The notes: generated by a model from the letters alone, not told the origin. Positions 35,770 to 47,133 are shown, counted from the first letter of the stretch. The stretch: 64,000 bases of DNA from Miscanthus floridulus (GCF_019320115.1 NC_089581.1:96505316-96569315); one strand, 5' to 3'. Numbers and translations: made by a program.

Positions 35770-37676
35770 TATTTACACCAAAATTTGGGAAGAAGAACGC
35801 GGGAACTCAAAGCTTCCAAGATTATGTCATCAAGGAATCGATTGCATAGGGATCGCTATGAGCTGATTCAAGTTGCGAAACTAGAATCGGCTCTCTTTGG
35901 ATGACATCAATAGATAACATCAACGAGCTACAGTTGGCATCGAGAAAATATGTCGGACTCTACAAAAAGGAAAAGATTAGGATCTAAGTTATCTTAAGTT
36001 AGGAATGTTTTCTTTTATTCCAAAGATTGTAATGAGTCATGTTTGAATAGGATTCATGTTTAGGTTCCGGGTATAAATATTGGACCCTGGCTATTGTAAA
36101 AATCATCCAATCAATCAATACCAATTACTTTTTTGGCTTTATGCCAACCCTTAGGAGTAGGAGTAATGTAGATCTCGGCGAGTTCTTCAACAAGCAGGGC
36201 TGCATTGGTCCGACCGACCTCTGGCTTGTCTGTAAGTACCATCATGGCTTATACTTCTATTTGTAAAGCTGCATCGGTCTAGCCGACCTCTTGCAAGCTC
36301 TAGTATAAGCTAGTTATCGATCCTTATCTAGTTCAAGTATGGCTGCATCGGTTAAATTCTGCCTCCACTGCTCGAATTAGACTACGGTCAAGTTATTGGC
36401 TCTACTTAAGGGTGGCATCCTTCGGGTAGATTCATTAAGTTACCGATCTTGCTAATGTTCTTATTGTCATTAGTTTTAGCAATATCAACCTGACTGATCG
36501 AGATCGATCTGGATCAGCCTCATACCCTTGTAGTCCATCATTTATTCTGTCACATTGCGATTTTTCTTACTTTAAACAATGGATTATTTTTTATATGCTA
36601 TTCTACTTTAATCTTGATCGTGCGTAGTACACGGTTAAGGCATGCCTGATCTTGAGAAGGTTTATCGGCTAGTTGAATCTGGTCTATAGCTCGCTATTAT
36701 GGATGTAACGATCCAGTCGATCCCCACTATTAGTACTTTAGATCAGAGTATGCTGGTTGGTAGATTTGCTTTCAACTAGGCATGACCCTAGTTGTTTGCT
36801 ATGCCTGCATTGGCTAAACAGCCGATCGCCTGTACTTTAACGCTTATAGTGTGTCTTCATGATTCTGTTAAATGTGAATAGATCTGTTTGCTTTGAAAGG
36901 TTTGATCAGTTATCTTTATTATGGCTGCCATCGATCCGGTCGAACCCCATTGTTAAAGATAATAGATTAGATTCAATGAGTTTATAAATCTGTTCATATT
37001 AAATAGTCGATTATTCTCATGCTATGATCTTTTTTTTATTTGAATCGGCTATTTCAGCCGATTCGCCTGTGCTTTCACACATATAGCATGTCTTTTAGAA
37101 ACCTGTCAATATATAAATGGTTTTATGGATTCTTCGGCTTTAGTTTGTTGTTATCATTATAGCTGCATCGATCCAGTCGAACCTCACTATTGATGGCAAT
37201 AGATTAGATTCAGAGCACTTGTAGATCTATTTATACTAGATAGTCAATCTGTTTGCATGTTATATCCTTTCTCGTTAAATTTATTGGCTCGATGCTTTAC
37301 ACTGGTTATATTTATCTAGTTGATGATGTTACTTATATCTAGGCACGTTGCATTCATTACTATAAAATCAATCATGACCCGCGAGTGTTACAGTCCTTAA
37401 CAACCGATTTCTCCTCGTATTGGCTATTTAGTCGATTTTCCCGTCTGGCTGCTCCTGAAGCGGCACACTTGGAACTATCTGGGCAAAACCGGCATGTTCG
37501 ACCTTAAATTATTGATAAACTTTCTCTCCTTGTCAACTGCAGGTCAAATTGACTGGCACACCCTTAGGAAATTCGTAGGGTCGACTGGTCCTGTGTTGGA
37601 GCCAAGCGGATCTCTAGCCTTGCTCCATCAAACAGATCCTTCCGACTTGCTGCGTGTTGACATTTTTGTGCCAACA
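35770..37676 (+). mobile_element. Gypsy (Tat/Grande-like) solo LTR inside the Copia LTR
   Basis: Flanks GGTCC (35765-35769) and GGTCT (37677-37681) form a target duplication with one mismatch. The segment begins TATTTACACC (a worn TG start) and ends GTGCCAACA. A TATA box at 36072 puts it on the plus strand. Its 3' part contains 'gtcaaattgactggcacacc', a phrase typical of the LTR end of Tat/Grande-type grass elements. The middle is rich in variants of 'gctgcatcg...ccgac' and 'gattagattca' repeated at about 250-base spacing (36950, 37200). No protein domain. Confidence 0.7.
36072..36079 (+). promoter_or_regulatory. TATA box of the solo LTR
   Basis: TATAAATA in 'ccgggtataaatattgg', about 300 bases from the LTR start, a normal distance for an LTR promoter. 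Confidence 0.5.
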
Positions 37677-38548
37677 GGTCTAGACCCTCCAATGGTCGTA
37701 TCTAACAAGGTGTAGCGCCACAACATATGTGAGAGTCGGACCGAGGTGAGATGGTCTAGTTCTCCCCTAGGTCCAGTTCGGTTGTCTCACAGAATAGGGC
37801 AATGGGGCCCAATGGTTATGTTTTTTATTGGGGGTATTATAATTCTCCTACTCGACCAATTCCCCTCTCTTGCCCATTTGTTCAGCAGAGCAAATACTTT
37901 GGAGTACAAGGGAGAGCAAGAGCCTAGTGGGGTGATTGAGATTTGATAATCCAAGATTAAGGACCTCATTAATGCATAGGGAGTAGCAAGTGTGCATCCA
38001 CCTTTCTTATTAGGCTTGTCTTGGTCAAGTGAGAGTTTGTGCTTGTTACTCTGGGTGATCGCCATCACCTAGACGGCTTGGTGGTGACTGGAGGCTTGGT
38101 GACCATCCGGCGGAGCATGTGGATGACCCAAGCCATCATATGAGCGGTTGTGGGCGATTCACCGTGATGGAGTGTCGAAGAATCAGCCTATAGAGAGCAC
38201 TTGATCCTTGCGCCAATCATGGGGGGGCTACACCCTTGCGCGGGTGCTCCAACGAGGACTAGTGGGGGTGGAAACTCTCTGATACCTTGGAAAAACATTG
38301 CTGTGTTCCTCTCCCTCTCTTTACTTTGAGCATTTACATTTGAGCAATTCAATTCATGTCTTTACATTCTTAGAATTCACATGCTAGAGTAGGATTGGAA
38401 CCTAGGGTGCAAAACTTTTGTGTGGTAGAGGAATAGAGAACACTTTTAGGCACAAGGGGTGAAATGGGCTAAGTGTAGGGCTTAATTATTGTAAGAAATT
38501 TTAGATTAGCCCAATTCACCCCCCCTCTTGGGCATCTTGATCCTTTCA

Positions 38549-40073
38549 GCGGGAATAGAGTGAGGGTACATGGGACAATGCCTCCACTGAGGTCCACGAC
38601 ACCCACATGTGTCATTATTATAAGCATGAGCATAGCAGAGCAAGGATTTCTCTAGATGTCCCACCCCAAACCACATGCCCAAAGCATGGATGTAACCGAA
38701 GTGAGCCACCATCGACGAGATGTCATAGCCACAATGACCGAGTCATGAAAAATGTGATTCGATAATGTGGCACCAGCCTCACTGCCGCTGCCTTCTCACC
38801 AAAACATCTTGGGTCACCACACCATGTTGCTGCATGAGCCAAGATAGTCTCGTGATGCCACACATACCATGCCAAAGCACCATTTCCATATTCTTGTCCG
38901 CCGAGAGTTTCCTTCTAAAAGTTACCGCAAACATAAAGAACCGGCCGCTGGCATGCATGGCCAGCCGTTGTGACGCCAGTTAAAGATAACCACAGCCAAC
39001 CTAAAGTCGCCAACCCCAACAAAATGCCTCATGAAGGTGCCTGACGGCCGCAACATGTGTGCATCGAAGATGCCACCACCGAACTTCCATCCAACTCCAA
39101 GATTGGTCGTCACCACTGCCATCACCATGAAGATACCGCACTGGTCATGCAGATGTAGACATGTCTCCATTGGCGCTAGCCCTGTCAACCGACGTTGTCC
39201 TGCACCGCACTAGCCGCCATCAAGCAGGTCTAGGTTCCACAATCCATTGCTAGCAACCAAGCCACCATGCCTGCAAGCCGCCACCATCTCCGAAGCTGAC
39301 ACCGGCCTCTGTCTCCAACGCGGGCGCCACATGCTGTTGCCACCTCAGAAGCACCAGATCCGGCCCTAGGAGTGTCAGTTCTGGCCGCTAGGGCACCACT
39401 GTCACCGCTCTCAGCGCCCGCTATCCACCCATAGCCCCCACCAGATCTAGTCGCCCCTCGTAGATCCGACTAGGGGAGAACTAGATCTACCCACCAGAGC
39501 TCCACCACCATCCCTGGGGCCGCTGGAGATCTGGAGCAGCGCTCCTGCCGCTCCAGGAGCCCACTGCCTCAGCCCACTGCGCCGATGCCGCACTGCTCCG
39601 ATAAATCCTGCACTGCCGATGGAGGAGGACCCACCGTCGCCCTCCTCGTGGCTACCTAGGTCCAGCCGGCTACTCTGGCGGCGGCGAGGTTGAGGGCCCC
39701 GTGGGAGAGAGCTTGCCGCAGACGGAAGTGCGGCTGCCCGACTCGCCCCTTTGGGAGCGACACGGGAGCCTACGAATGTTTTTAAGAAGAGAGCTGTTTG
39801 CACGTATGTTTTTATCATCGTATATCGAACAAAGCTATACAAAAATCCTGACTGATTCTGAACAGACAAAGCATGCATATATAACACATATATAGAAGTT
39901 GGCATCGCGATAACATATATAGAAGTTGGCATAGGATCCGAACTTTAAACTTAGGATGCAGGTTCTGTGGCTTGAGACGGTACAGGATCCGAAGGCGGTG
40001 GTGGCTCCTGTCCAGCGACTGCGACCGCAGCCACCTCCTATGCAGTTTGCTGCAGTTCTGGCTCCACCACCGG
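38549..40073. other. Flanking DNA and 3' side of the DUF1218 gene
   Basis: Copia target flank, then moderately G/C-rich sequence with several ORFs on both strands (38922-39188, 39447-39932) that show no domain or splice support. A 29-base phrase ending 'atagaagttggcat' is present twice at about 39880-39932. The last hundred or so bases before 40074 should include the 3' UTR of the minus-strand gene. Confidence 0.5.
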
Positions 40074-41984
40074 CTACCCCGTGGCCAACTTCGGCAGCTG
40101 TGTTGCCATCGGGGGCTTGGTGGAGCTTGTGGGCATCGTCGTCACCTGGAGTAGGATGTAGGACACGATCTGCATGCCTGTGGTGGCGACAGTCAGGACT
40201 GTCGCTGCCATGAACAGTGAGCTACCTAGGGCGTGGGAGCAATCGCCGTCGGCATCCACGTTAAGCTCAGCGCCCGTGACAAACAGTGCCACCACTTGAA
40301 GCACAATGATCCTGCAATATGGAGTATGGATGTGCATAACTTTGTACCAGTTTTAACTGGAATGGAAAATATAAATGTGGAAAACACACCGTTTAATTTG
40401 TGGCTTAATATATTATAGAGACACATGATAGAACCAAAAAAATTAGAAAATAAAATCGCTGTGGACAAAAACATGCTTTAGTTTAACTAGCAAATATGCC
40501 TGTGCGTTGCAACGGAAGAAAAAAATTTATCAAGCATTCATGCAAAACGATGACGTGAATGGTACATATCTACTTATGTTTTATCCTTTTATAATTTATT
40601 TTATGATGACCGTGACATCCATAATATAAGTTAATACTAACAATAAATAACAATGTCTTACTAAACCTATATCAAATTGAAATACACCTTGGTATATTTT
40701 TCCTTTCATTGCAAAGCACATAATTATTTAGCTATAAGTATATCGTAACTTTATTTTTTCGTAATACCCATGTATTTCATGCCTCAATATCGACCTTTGT
40801 AGCTTTTTTTATGCATCATATCAATCTCCATAATTTGTCTATCCAGCAGTGATTGAATTTTTAGACGTCCTCGTCAGGAATTACATAAATACATTTGTAA
40901 GATTTTAATAGATAATAATCTGCGAAGTTTCTCGTTCATGAAATATTTAGTTGTGCCGCAAAACTGGTTTGGCATTTTTATGATTTTTCTATGATTTTGG
41001 TGAATTTTGCAATATCTCTGTTTTTATAGAAAAAGAGAAAAACGAAAGAAAAGGAAAAAAGCTTGCATAAGGAAAAATGCTTGCATAGGCTTGGTCCAGC
41101 CCACAACGAAGCTGGTCCAACTGCAAGGATTCAACCCAGGTCAAAAAAGAAGCCCACCAGGAGAGGCTCATTTAGATCTAGACATTTTGCATCAGAAATC
41201 CTGATATATTTCAAAAACTATTAAGGCTCTCCCATCTTTTCTTTCTCTCTAGTATTTTTATATTTGGAACCCTATATTTCTTTCTGTTCTCTTCCCTACT
41301 CCTAATCTCTGTTAGCATAGAGACCGAGACCGAGCCGGTGATTGGAGGAGTAAGAGGCAGAAAAAAATACGGTGAAAATTTTGGCTTTTTATTATTAGGT
41401 ATAGATTTACTAATAGAGGACAGAAAGTTGACTGATTTACATATATAAATAGCTTCCCAGATCATCGTCGATTCTAAATTATAAGATGTTTTAGGTTTTC
41501 TGGATTCATAACTTTTCCTATGATATATTATGTCTATACATAATAAAAGATATGCATCTTGAAATACCAAAACCTGGACGGAGGTAACTAATACGCGTGC
41601 GTATATGTACCATGAGACGGCGGAGAGGACGATGCCGATGATGCGCCTTGTCTCCGTTGGTACCTCCCATGTCCGGCAGCACCCGCAGCACAGGTTGGTG
41701 GCGGTGACCACGACCTGAGCTGTGATCGCCAGCAGCGCCACGACGATGCCGCAGGCCAGCGCCGGCGTGGTGCGGTACTGACACTTTCCGTCGCTGTCAT
41801 CATTAGGCCCCCGGACGTAGGCCTGCGCCGTGGCGGCCTCCCCGGCGACTCCGAGGATGAGGATGACGAAGCCAAGGAAACCCACTGCAGAGCACACCAC
41901 CGCGACGTGCACCCGCATGATGACGCCGCCTTTCTTCTCCGTCGTCGTCGTCGACTCAGCTGCTACTATGTGCCCACATGACAT
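40074..41984 (-). CDS. DUF1218 family membrane protein (MWL-like), two exons
   Basis: Exon 1 is 41984-41611 and exon 2 is 40311-40074. The donor (..TCATG/GTACAT) and acceptor (ATTGCAG/GATC) follow GT-AG, and phase 2 joins the exons into an uninterrupted 203-residue protein ending TAG. Predicted membrane helices lie at about residues 23-47, 74-96, 114-137 (across the exon junction) and 153-179. The Cys cluster NLCCGCC at 97-103, Cys68 (DGKCQY) and Cys149 match DUF1218 proteins, which include MODIFYING WALL LIGNIN-1/-2 and VCC of Arabidopsis. Length fits the family. The acidic/threonine N-terminus before Met23 is longer than usual, so Met23 is an alternative start. Function here is inferred from the family: a membrane protein acting on cell-wall or vascular traits. 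It is the only intact gene in the window. Reading through the donor gives a false longer ORF. Confidence 0.82.
40486..41406. repeat. Probable grass repeat insertion inside the DUF1218 intron
   Basis: The left edge 'actagcaaatatgcctgtgcg' followed by 'ttgcaacgg' and the right edge 'ttattattaggtatagat' are phrases I know from a widespread grass repeat. No coding domain is visible. It fills most of the 1.3 kb intron. Class is not settled and no target duplication is clear. Confidence 0.4.
41464..41587. mobile_element. Stowaway-like MITE, worn
   Basis: 'attctaaattataagatgtt' on the left and 'ggacggaggtaa' on the right match the arms of the common grass Stowaway group (CTCCCTCCGTCC termini, 'AAATTATAAGACG' subterminal). 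The interior is A/T-rich and partly self-complementary. It lies in the DUF1218 intron, ending 22 bases from the splice donor. Confidence 0.6.
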
Positions 41985-42040
41985 ACTCGATGCTTCGTCC
42001 TGCTTAGCAGCTTCTTGGCTGTACTACTGCGCGCTCTCTG

Positions 42041-42050
42041 ATATACATAT
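42041..42050 (-). promoter_or_regulatory. Possible TATA element of the DUF1218 gene
   Basis: ATATGTATAT on the minus strand, about 57 bases upstream of the ATG at 41984. It is the only A/T-rich block in the near upstream region, which is otherwise mixed (gcgcgcag). Position is plausible for a gene with a short leader; not proven. Confidence 0.25.
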
Positions 42051-42438
42051 CATTCCACACGCAGGCTTACTACATCCATGCATCGTACAGATAGTATAGT
42101 ATTAGTGAGCTTGCTCGACCATGGTTGTTGCATTGGTTACATTGTTGCAGCATGCACTTTGTACTTTTGTGTATACCTGGGTGCAGCTTGCATTGTCTGC
42201 CTCCAATGTACGTGCAAGATTTCACTTCGGGGTCTCAGCTGCCTCTCGCATTATTTGTTTTTACTTTGAATCTTAACTCAATGCAAAGATGGCAGGATAA
42301 ATAAAGTAATTATAAGGAAACGAACAGCTAAGGCGTTGGCAACGAAATGATCCAGTTAAGAAAAGGAGGAAAGTTAAGGAGGAAATTGCATAAAAATCGG
42401 CGCTTCTTTCTTTTGCTAGGGACATTATACGCTGCCCC

Positions 42439-42659
42439 ACCAAAGGTCATATAGTCCAGTTGGTCAGAGTACCCCAGCAACACCTCTCATGTCCTAGGTT
42501 CGACTCCACATGAGAGCAAATTTTAGGCTTAGGTTAAAAAAAATCCCCTTGTCCGTCCCATATACAAAGCACTGGAGGGGTTTTTTGGGCCTGATGAGAA
42601 GGTCTTCTTCTTATTTGGAATGCTGTGGTCTTAACATCTTTAGGTCGAACTTTTTTTTT
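42439..42659 (+). mobile_element. tRNA-derived SINE with target duplication
   Basis: Pol III box A (TAGTCCAGTTGG, 42452-42463) and box B (GGTTCGACTCC, 42497-42507) are both intact and 33 bases apart. The body 'ggttaaaaaaaatccccttg' followed by 'tccgtccca' resembles grass SINE bodies, and the 3' end is a T-run (42651-42659). A 15-base target duplication flanks it: 42424-42438 ATTATACGCTGCCCC and 42660-42674 with one C/T difference. Length is 221 bases. Confidence 0.85.
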
Positions 42660-42670
42660 ATTATATGCTG

Positions 42671-42772
42671 CCCCCTCTGTCCCAAATTCAAATAAATCAA
42701 CTAATATATCAAGATAGCACTTATCTAAATATAAAGCTAGAAATTGTTATATTTTTAGGATAGATGGAGTAT
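42671..42772. mobile_element. Stowaway-like MITE
   Basis: Ends 'ccctctgtccc' and 'ggatagatggagta' approximate the CTCCCTCYGTCCC inverted termini. The A/T-rich interior has no ORF. It abuts the right target duplication of the SINE. Confidence 0.6.
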
Positions 42773-43107
42773 CATAAAGAAAGAATAACTCATATATTGA
42801 GAGAAAGAAGCCATAGCATCTGGTTCCTAGGAACAAAAAAAAACCGCTGGAAGGGATAGACATGCAAAATACTTCAAGTTCATTGCAAGGCAAACATAGA
42901 TAAACATAAAACGTGATCAAGGACCAAGCAAAGCTTAAAGAACATATTTTCTTCTTAAAAGAATCGCAACTAATCTTTTGTTAGCTTTGCAGCAGCCCCA
43001 GCCCCCGCCGCAGCCGCAACAAGCCCAGCCGAGCACACTGATTGTAGTTTCAGCCTTTTACTGATGAAACCAAGCTCTTAACAAGCACCAAACACAAGAC
43101 TAATAAA

Positions 43108-43135
43108 CACTACTAGAAATATCCACTTATATGAC
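43108..43135 (+). repeat. CACTA 5' terminal inverted repeat
   Basis: CACTACTAGAAA opens the element, preceded by TAA, a candidate 3-bp target site. It is followed by alternating copies of 'tcatagaagagcg' and related words within 300 bases, as in CACTA subterminal regions. Confidence 0.75.
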
Positions 43136-43439
43136 AAAAATGTTAATGACGAATCTGAAACCGTCATAGAAGAGCGTTTTTTTATGATGAATATTTCTGT
43201 TTCGTCATAGATCGGTGGTGACGATCCTGCAACCCTCCCTTTCTATGATGAAATCAGGCATCATCACAAAAAACGTCATAGAAGAGCGCAGGATTTCATC
43301 ACAGATCACTCGCGCGACTCATCTGTGACGATCTCCTTTAAAACTATGACGAACAGGGCTTTGTCATTGAACTAATTATGCATATGTGACGAAAAATATT
43401 CTATCTGTAATGAACGGCTTCATCATAGATCTCCACACG

Positions 43440-43930
43440 GTACTTTCTCCGTCCGACGTGTACCTGTGGGACCTGCAGTTACTCATCCGCGATGTTTGCA
43501 ATTTGTCATAAAAATCTCTGCTCAATCATATCTCCATGCGACGTGTACCTGTGGGACCTGCAGTTACTCATCTGTGACGCTTTTAATTCATCATAAAAGT
43601 CTCCGCTCGGTTCTTTCTCCATCCGACATGTACCTACGGGACCCATCAGCATCCGACCTGTAGGACCCGACGACTTATGTGTTACGTGTACCTGTGGGAC
43701 CGTTCTCCATCTCCATCCGACCTGTGGGACCCGACGGCCCATCTTCATCTGACTTGTGGGCCCCGACGGCTTGCGTGTAACTTGACGCTTGCAATTCATC
43801 ATAAAAGTCTCCGATCGGTCCTTCTGCATCCGACCTGTAGGACCCGACGGCTTACGTGTCACGTGTACCTATGGGACCTTTCTCCGTTTCCATCCGACCT
43901 GTGGGACCCAATGGTTTCATGTCACTTATA
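43440..43930 (+). repeat. CACTA internal direct repeats
   Basis: A unit of roughly 95 bases starts 'gacgtgtacctgtgggacc' at 43456 and 43540 and includes 'gcagttactcatc'. Shorter relatives ('ccgacctgtgggacccgac') recur at 43700-43910. Probably transposase-binding or expansion-prone subterminal DNA. Confidence 0.65.
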
Positions 43931-43979
43931 CCATGTGTGCCATCAGGGTTTAATTTCTCAAAAAAGGTCTGGTACCTGG

Positions 43980-44032
43980 GTGTCGAACACGGAATCTAGA
44001 CCAAGGATTGGAGCATCTTTACCGTTGCGCTA
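43980..44032 (-). other. tRNA-like pol III box A/box B pair
   Basis: On the minus strand TAGCGCAACGG (44032-44022) fits box A TRGYNNANNGG, and GTTCGACAC (43988-43980) fits box B GWTCRANNC, 33 bases apart. I cannot fold a full tRNA around them, so this is a tRNA relic or SINE-like piece, not a tRNA gene. Confidence 0.4.
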
Positions 44033-44600
44033 GACGGCTGGCAGTGCTGATATCTCTTTGGAGTCGCTATAGTATCCTATTGGCTGTGTTACAGGTTGAC
44101 CTAAATTGGATATATCCCTACAAGTGGAAACAAATCTGTGCCCGCTAGACTTGTGGCGGTGGCGGCGGCGGAGGCAGAGGATCCCTGATCTGCTATGGTG
44201 GCTCAGGCTCCTTTTGGTTGCGTGGCGGGGTCTCCTGGTGGAGAGTGGCAGCATTGGCGTCCGCGTGATTAGGTGTGTGCCGCGGTAGAGGCGGCTTGAA
44301 GCAGAGCCGTGCTAGTTCATAGAACAAGGTATGAGTATCTTCTTCTATGATTATATGACTTCATTTTCTATACACGATAAAGTAAAGAACACATAAAGAA
44401 AGGTTATTTTGTATGAATTTCAATTGAAATCAATGCTTTTGTCACACAAAAATAGAAAACCAGACTATTCCATAGTATCATATGAACAAATGCACATATT
44501 AGTGCTCTCGAACACTGTATGCTTTGTTCTAATGCTAGTTTTGCCATTATCCACCCAATGGTTGAAACTCTAACGGACTTTATATACTTTTGTTGCAACA

Positions 44601-47133
44601 GATGGACAGATCCTGGATTCCTAATGGGAGACCATTCTCGTCGACATTCATCATAGGAGTTGAACAGTTCATGGATATGGTTAAACAAAAATACCCGGAG
44701 CAAAACATCCTTTGCCCATGTACACATTGTCTTAACTAGGTGGTTAAAACTTGGCATGAGGTAAAGGATGACTTACTTATATATAGAATGTCACCCACAT
44801 AACCACATTGATTCATCATGGGGAAGAGGGAGGAGGTACTGACATTATAGAGCCATCAGATGTGCATGGGTCTCATCATGATGGCTGGATTGCAGAGGAG
44901 GAGAAAGAGGACTGCAATGATAACATATTACCAGATTTTGATGATTTAGTTCAAAACCTGTTAACATCTGAAGAGCGGGCTAAAAGAGTCCCAAAGTTTG
45001 AAAGAGTGTTGGATGAGTTGAAGCAATCTGTTTCTTCTAGATCAACCTTCTCAAGTTTCTCCTTCCTTGTTAGGTTGCTCTATATCAAGTCCCACTATTG
45101 AGTTAGCAACAACTATTTTGATGCACTATTGGCATTGATGTAAGATGCATTCCCTAGTAGCAACATACCAAAATCATGTGAGGAGGCCTGCAAATATATT
45201 CGAGAATTGGGACAAGGTTATGAAAGTATCCATGTGTGCAAGAACAACTGTGTGTTGTTTTGGGGTGATCGTGAGGAATTGCATGTGTGCCCAAAATGCA
45301 AAGAGTCTAGATGGGAGGATGCAGATGGTAGCGGGCGCATTCCTCATAAGGTTTTCTGGCATTTTCCTCTAATACCGAGGTTGCAGAGGATCTTTGCTAC
45401 TCGAGGAACAGCAACGAACACCGAATGGCATGAGACTAAGTGAGAGAAGAATACCAATAAAATGAGTCATCCAGCAGACGGGGAGGCATGGTGGTACTTT
45501 AATAAAAAGTACCCAAGTTTTGCAGATGATCGAAGGAACTGGAGGCTTGCCATCGCCACAGATGGTTTCAATCCATTTGGCTACTTTAGCTCGACATATA
45601 GTATGTGGCTTGTTCTTGTAATGCCTCTGAACCTGCCACCATTGGAATATGTGAACCCATCGAATTGCTTTATATCTCTACTGATCCCAGGCCCAATCTC
45701 TCCTAGAAAGGATTTTGATGTATTCTTGGAGCCTCTTATAGAAGAACGGAAAGAATTATGGAAGGGTGTCAACACTTTTCATGTACTACATCATGACAAT
45801 AAGAAATGCTTCACTCTGCGCGCTGCCGTGCTTTGGTGCATACACAATTTTCCAACATTGAGCACTTTGTCAGGCCAAACTACAAAAGGTCATTATGTAT
45901 GTATTTATTGCGACAAAAATCCATTACCAAAGAGCCTAAGAAAGAAGCTAGGCTACCTTGGACACCGTCATTACCTTCCTAGGGATCACCCTTGGAGGAA
46001 GAGCTTGGATTTTGATGGAAAAACTGAGGACCGAGATGTGCCAAAAAAGTTCACCTTACAGGAGGTCCTTGAGGAACTCGAGAAGATGAAAGATGTCTGC
46101 CTAGGTAAGCATGGTGGAAAAAGGAAATGAAAGTATGGAGAAGGGCCAGTGATTTATAATCAAAAATCTGCTTGGTGGGGGCTATCGTATTGGAAGGACC
46201 TATTGCTACCACACAATCTTGATGTCATGCACATTGAGAAGAACATATGTGAAAACATTCTTTGGACATTGGTGAAAGTGGAGGGCAAGACAAAGGATAC
46301 AATGAATGCTAGGCTAGATTTGCATGATATGAAGATAAGGCCTCAATATCACGGCGTGCAACAAGGCACCTCGCTTAAATTCTTAGAGCTCACAATGTCA
46401 TGATAGAAAAACACAGAATAGAATTTTGCAAGTTCCTTAAAGGTGTCAAGTTTCTAGATGGCCATGCAACTAACCTAGCAAAATCCATAAGTGCAGATGG
46501 TACCATGGTAGTTGGCAAGTTGAGAACGCATACTTGCCATGTCCTTCTCTAGAGTATCATACCCACAAGCTTAAGAGGTTTTGTTCCCAAAGATGTATAC
46601 GAAGCTATTTTAGAATTTGGGAACTTCTTCAAGCAACTGTGCAGTAGAACTCTGAGGAAAGAAGTCATGGAAAAGTTGAAACAAAACATCCCACTCATCT
46701 TATGCAAGCTTGAGAAGTTTTTTCCACTGGCCTTTTTCGATGTTATGGTGCACTTGGCTATCCATCTACCTAACGAGGCACTTCTTAGAGGGCCCATACA
46801 GTATGGATTGATGTAGTCAATAGAATGGCAACTGGGCACATTGAAGAATTTATTAAGGAACAGAGCCAGGCCTGAAGGATCAATTGCGGAGGCTTACTTA
46901 GAAAGTGAGACATTGGCATTTTGGGAGAGGTTCATGAATGATGTTAAAACAAGATATAATCGAGACGACAATATGTCACATGATGGGCCAGCACCTGGTG
47001 AGACCTCTATTTTCATGCATGGTGTTAAGCCCATTGTCTAGATTAGGGTAAAGGACATCAAGGATAAAGCCAAAATCAATAAGCGAGTTTGGTATGTGCT
47101 TAATAACTGTGATGAGGTTGGACCATATGTGCA
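44601..47133 (+). pseudogene. CACTA transposase (TNP2) pseudogene, 5' exons
   Basis: The start MDRSWIPNGRPFSSTFIIGV with CPCTHC at 44712 is the transposase-associated zinc-binding domain. A spacer with IHHGEEGGG and an acidic linker follows at 44808-45101. The TNP2 catalytic domain spans 45150-46400: YIRELGQGYESIHVCKNNCV, HVCPKCKESRW, then LAIATDGFNPFG (D of the catalytic region), FTLRAAVLWCIHNFPTLSTL and LLPHNLDVMHIEKNICENIL. DUF4218 follows at 46400-47000 (SLRGFVPKDVYEAILEFGNF). Frames break at 44736, 45100, 45441, 46129, 46403, 46551 and 46817. The last exon ends CA at 47133 with donor GTAAGTAT. Confidence 0.87.

Larger units (their letters stand above)
1582..38548 (+). mobile_element. SIRE/Maximus-like Copia retrotransposon, decayed and heavily nested
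   Basis: The parts appear in Copia/SIRE order on the plus strand: 5' LTR remnant, initiator-tRNA-Met-type primer site at 1700, gag with zinc knuckles, protease, integrase, reverse transcriptase (YVDD), RNase H, a long spacer, an env-position ORF, polypurine tract and 3' LTR. The 3' LTR starts TGAAAGCATC and ends CTTTCA. Integrase preceding reverse transcriptase defines Copia; the extra ORF after pol and the LTR start are typical of SIRE/Maximus. The host target duplication cannot be tested because the left end is outside the window. Insertions at 7595-26033, 26924-31513 and 35770-37681 account for more than 24 kb of its span. Every ORF is broken, so it is not autonomous. Confidence 0.88.
35032..38548 (+). 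repeat. Copia 3' LTR, interrupted
   Basis: Starts TGAAAGCATCTAGGCCCC and ends TTGATCCTTTCA, giving the TGAAAG/CTTTCA terminal inverted repeat. Its last part matches the 5' remnant at 1582-1701. Removing the solo LTR at 35770-37676 and one copy of its duplication leaves about 1.6 kb. The flank after 38548 begins GCGGG. Confidence 0.87.

Noticed and set aside
39447..39932. 161-codon minus-strand ORF near the DUF1218 gene
   Set aside because: Low-complexity Ser/Arg/Gly translation, no domain, no splice context. Probably chance in G/C-rich DNA.
41211..41984. A single 257-residue open frame
   Set aside because: Residues past about 125 come from the intron and the MITE. The GT donor at 41609-41610 and the in-frame exon at 40311 give a better family match.
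43980..44040. A functional tRNA gene
   Set aside because: Only the A and B boxes fit. I cannot form acceptor and anticodon stems.
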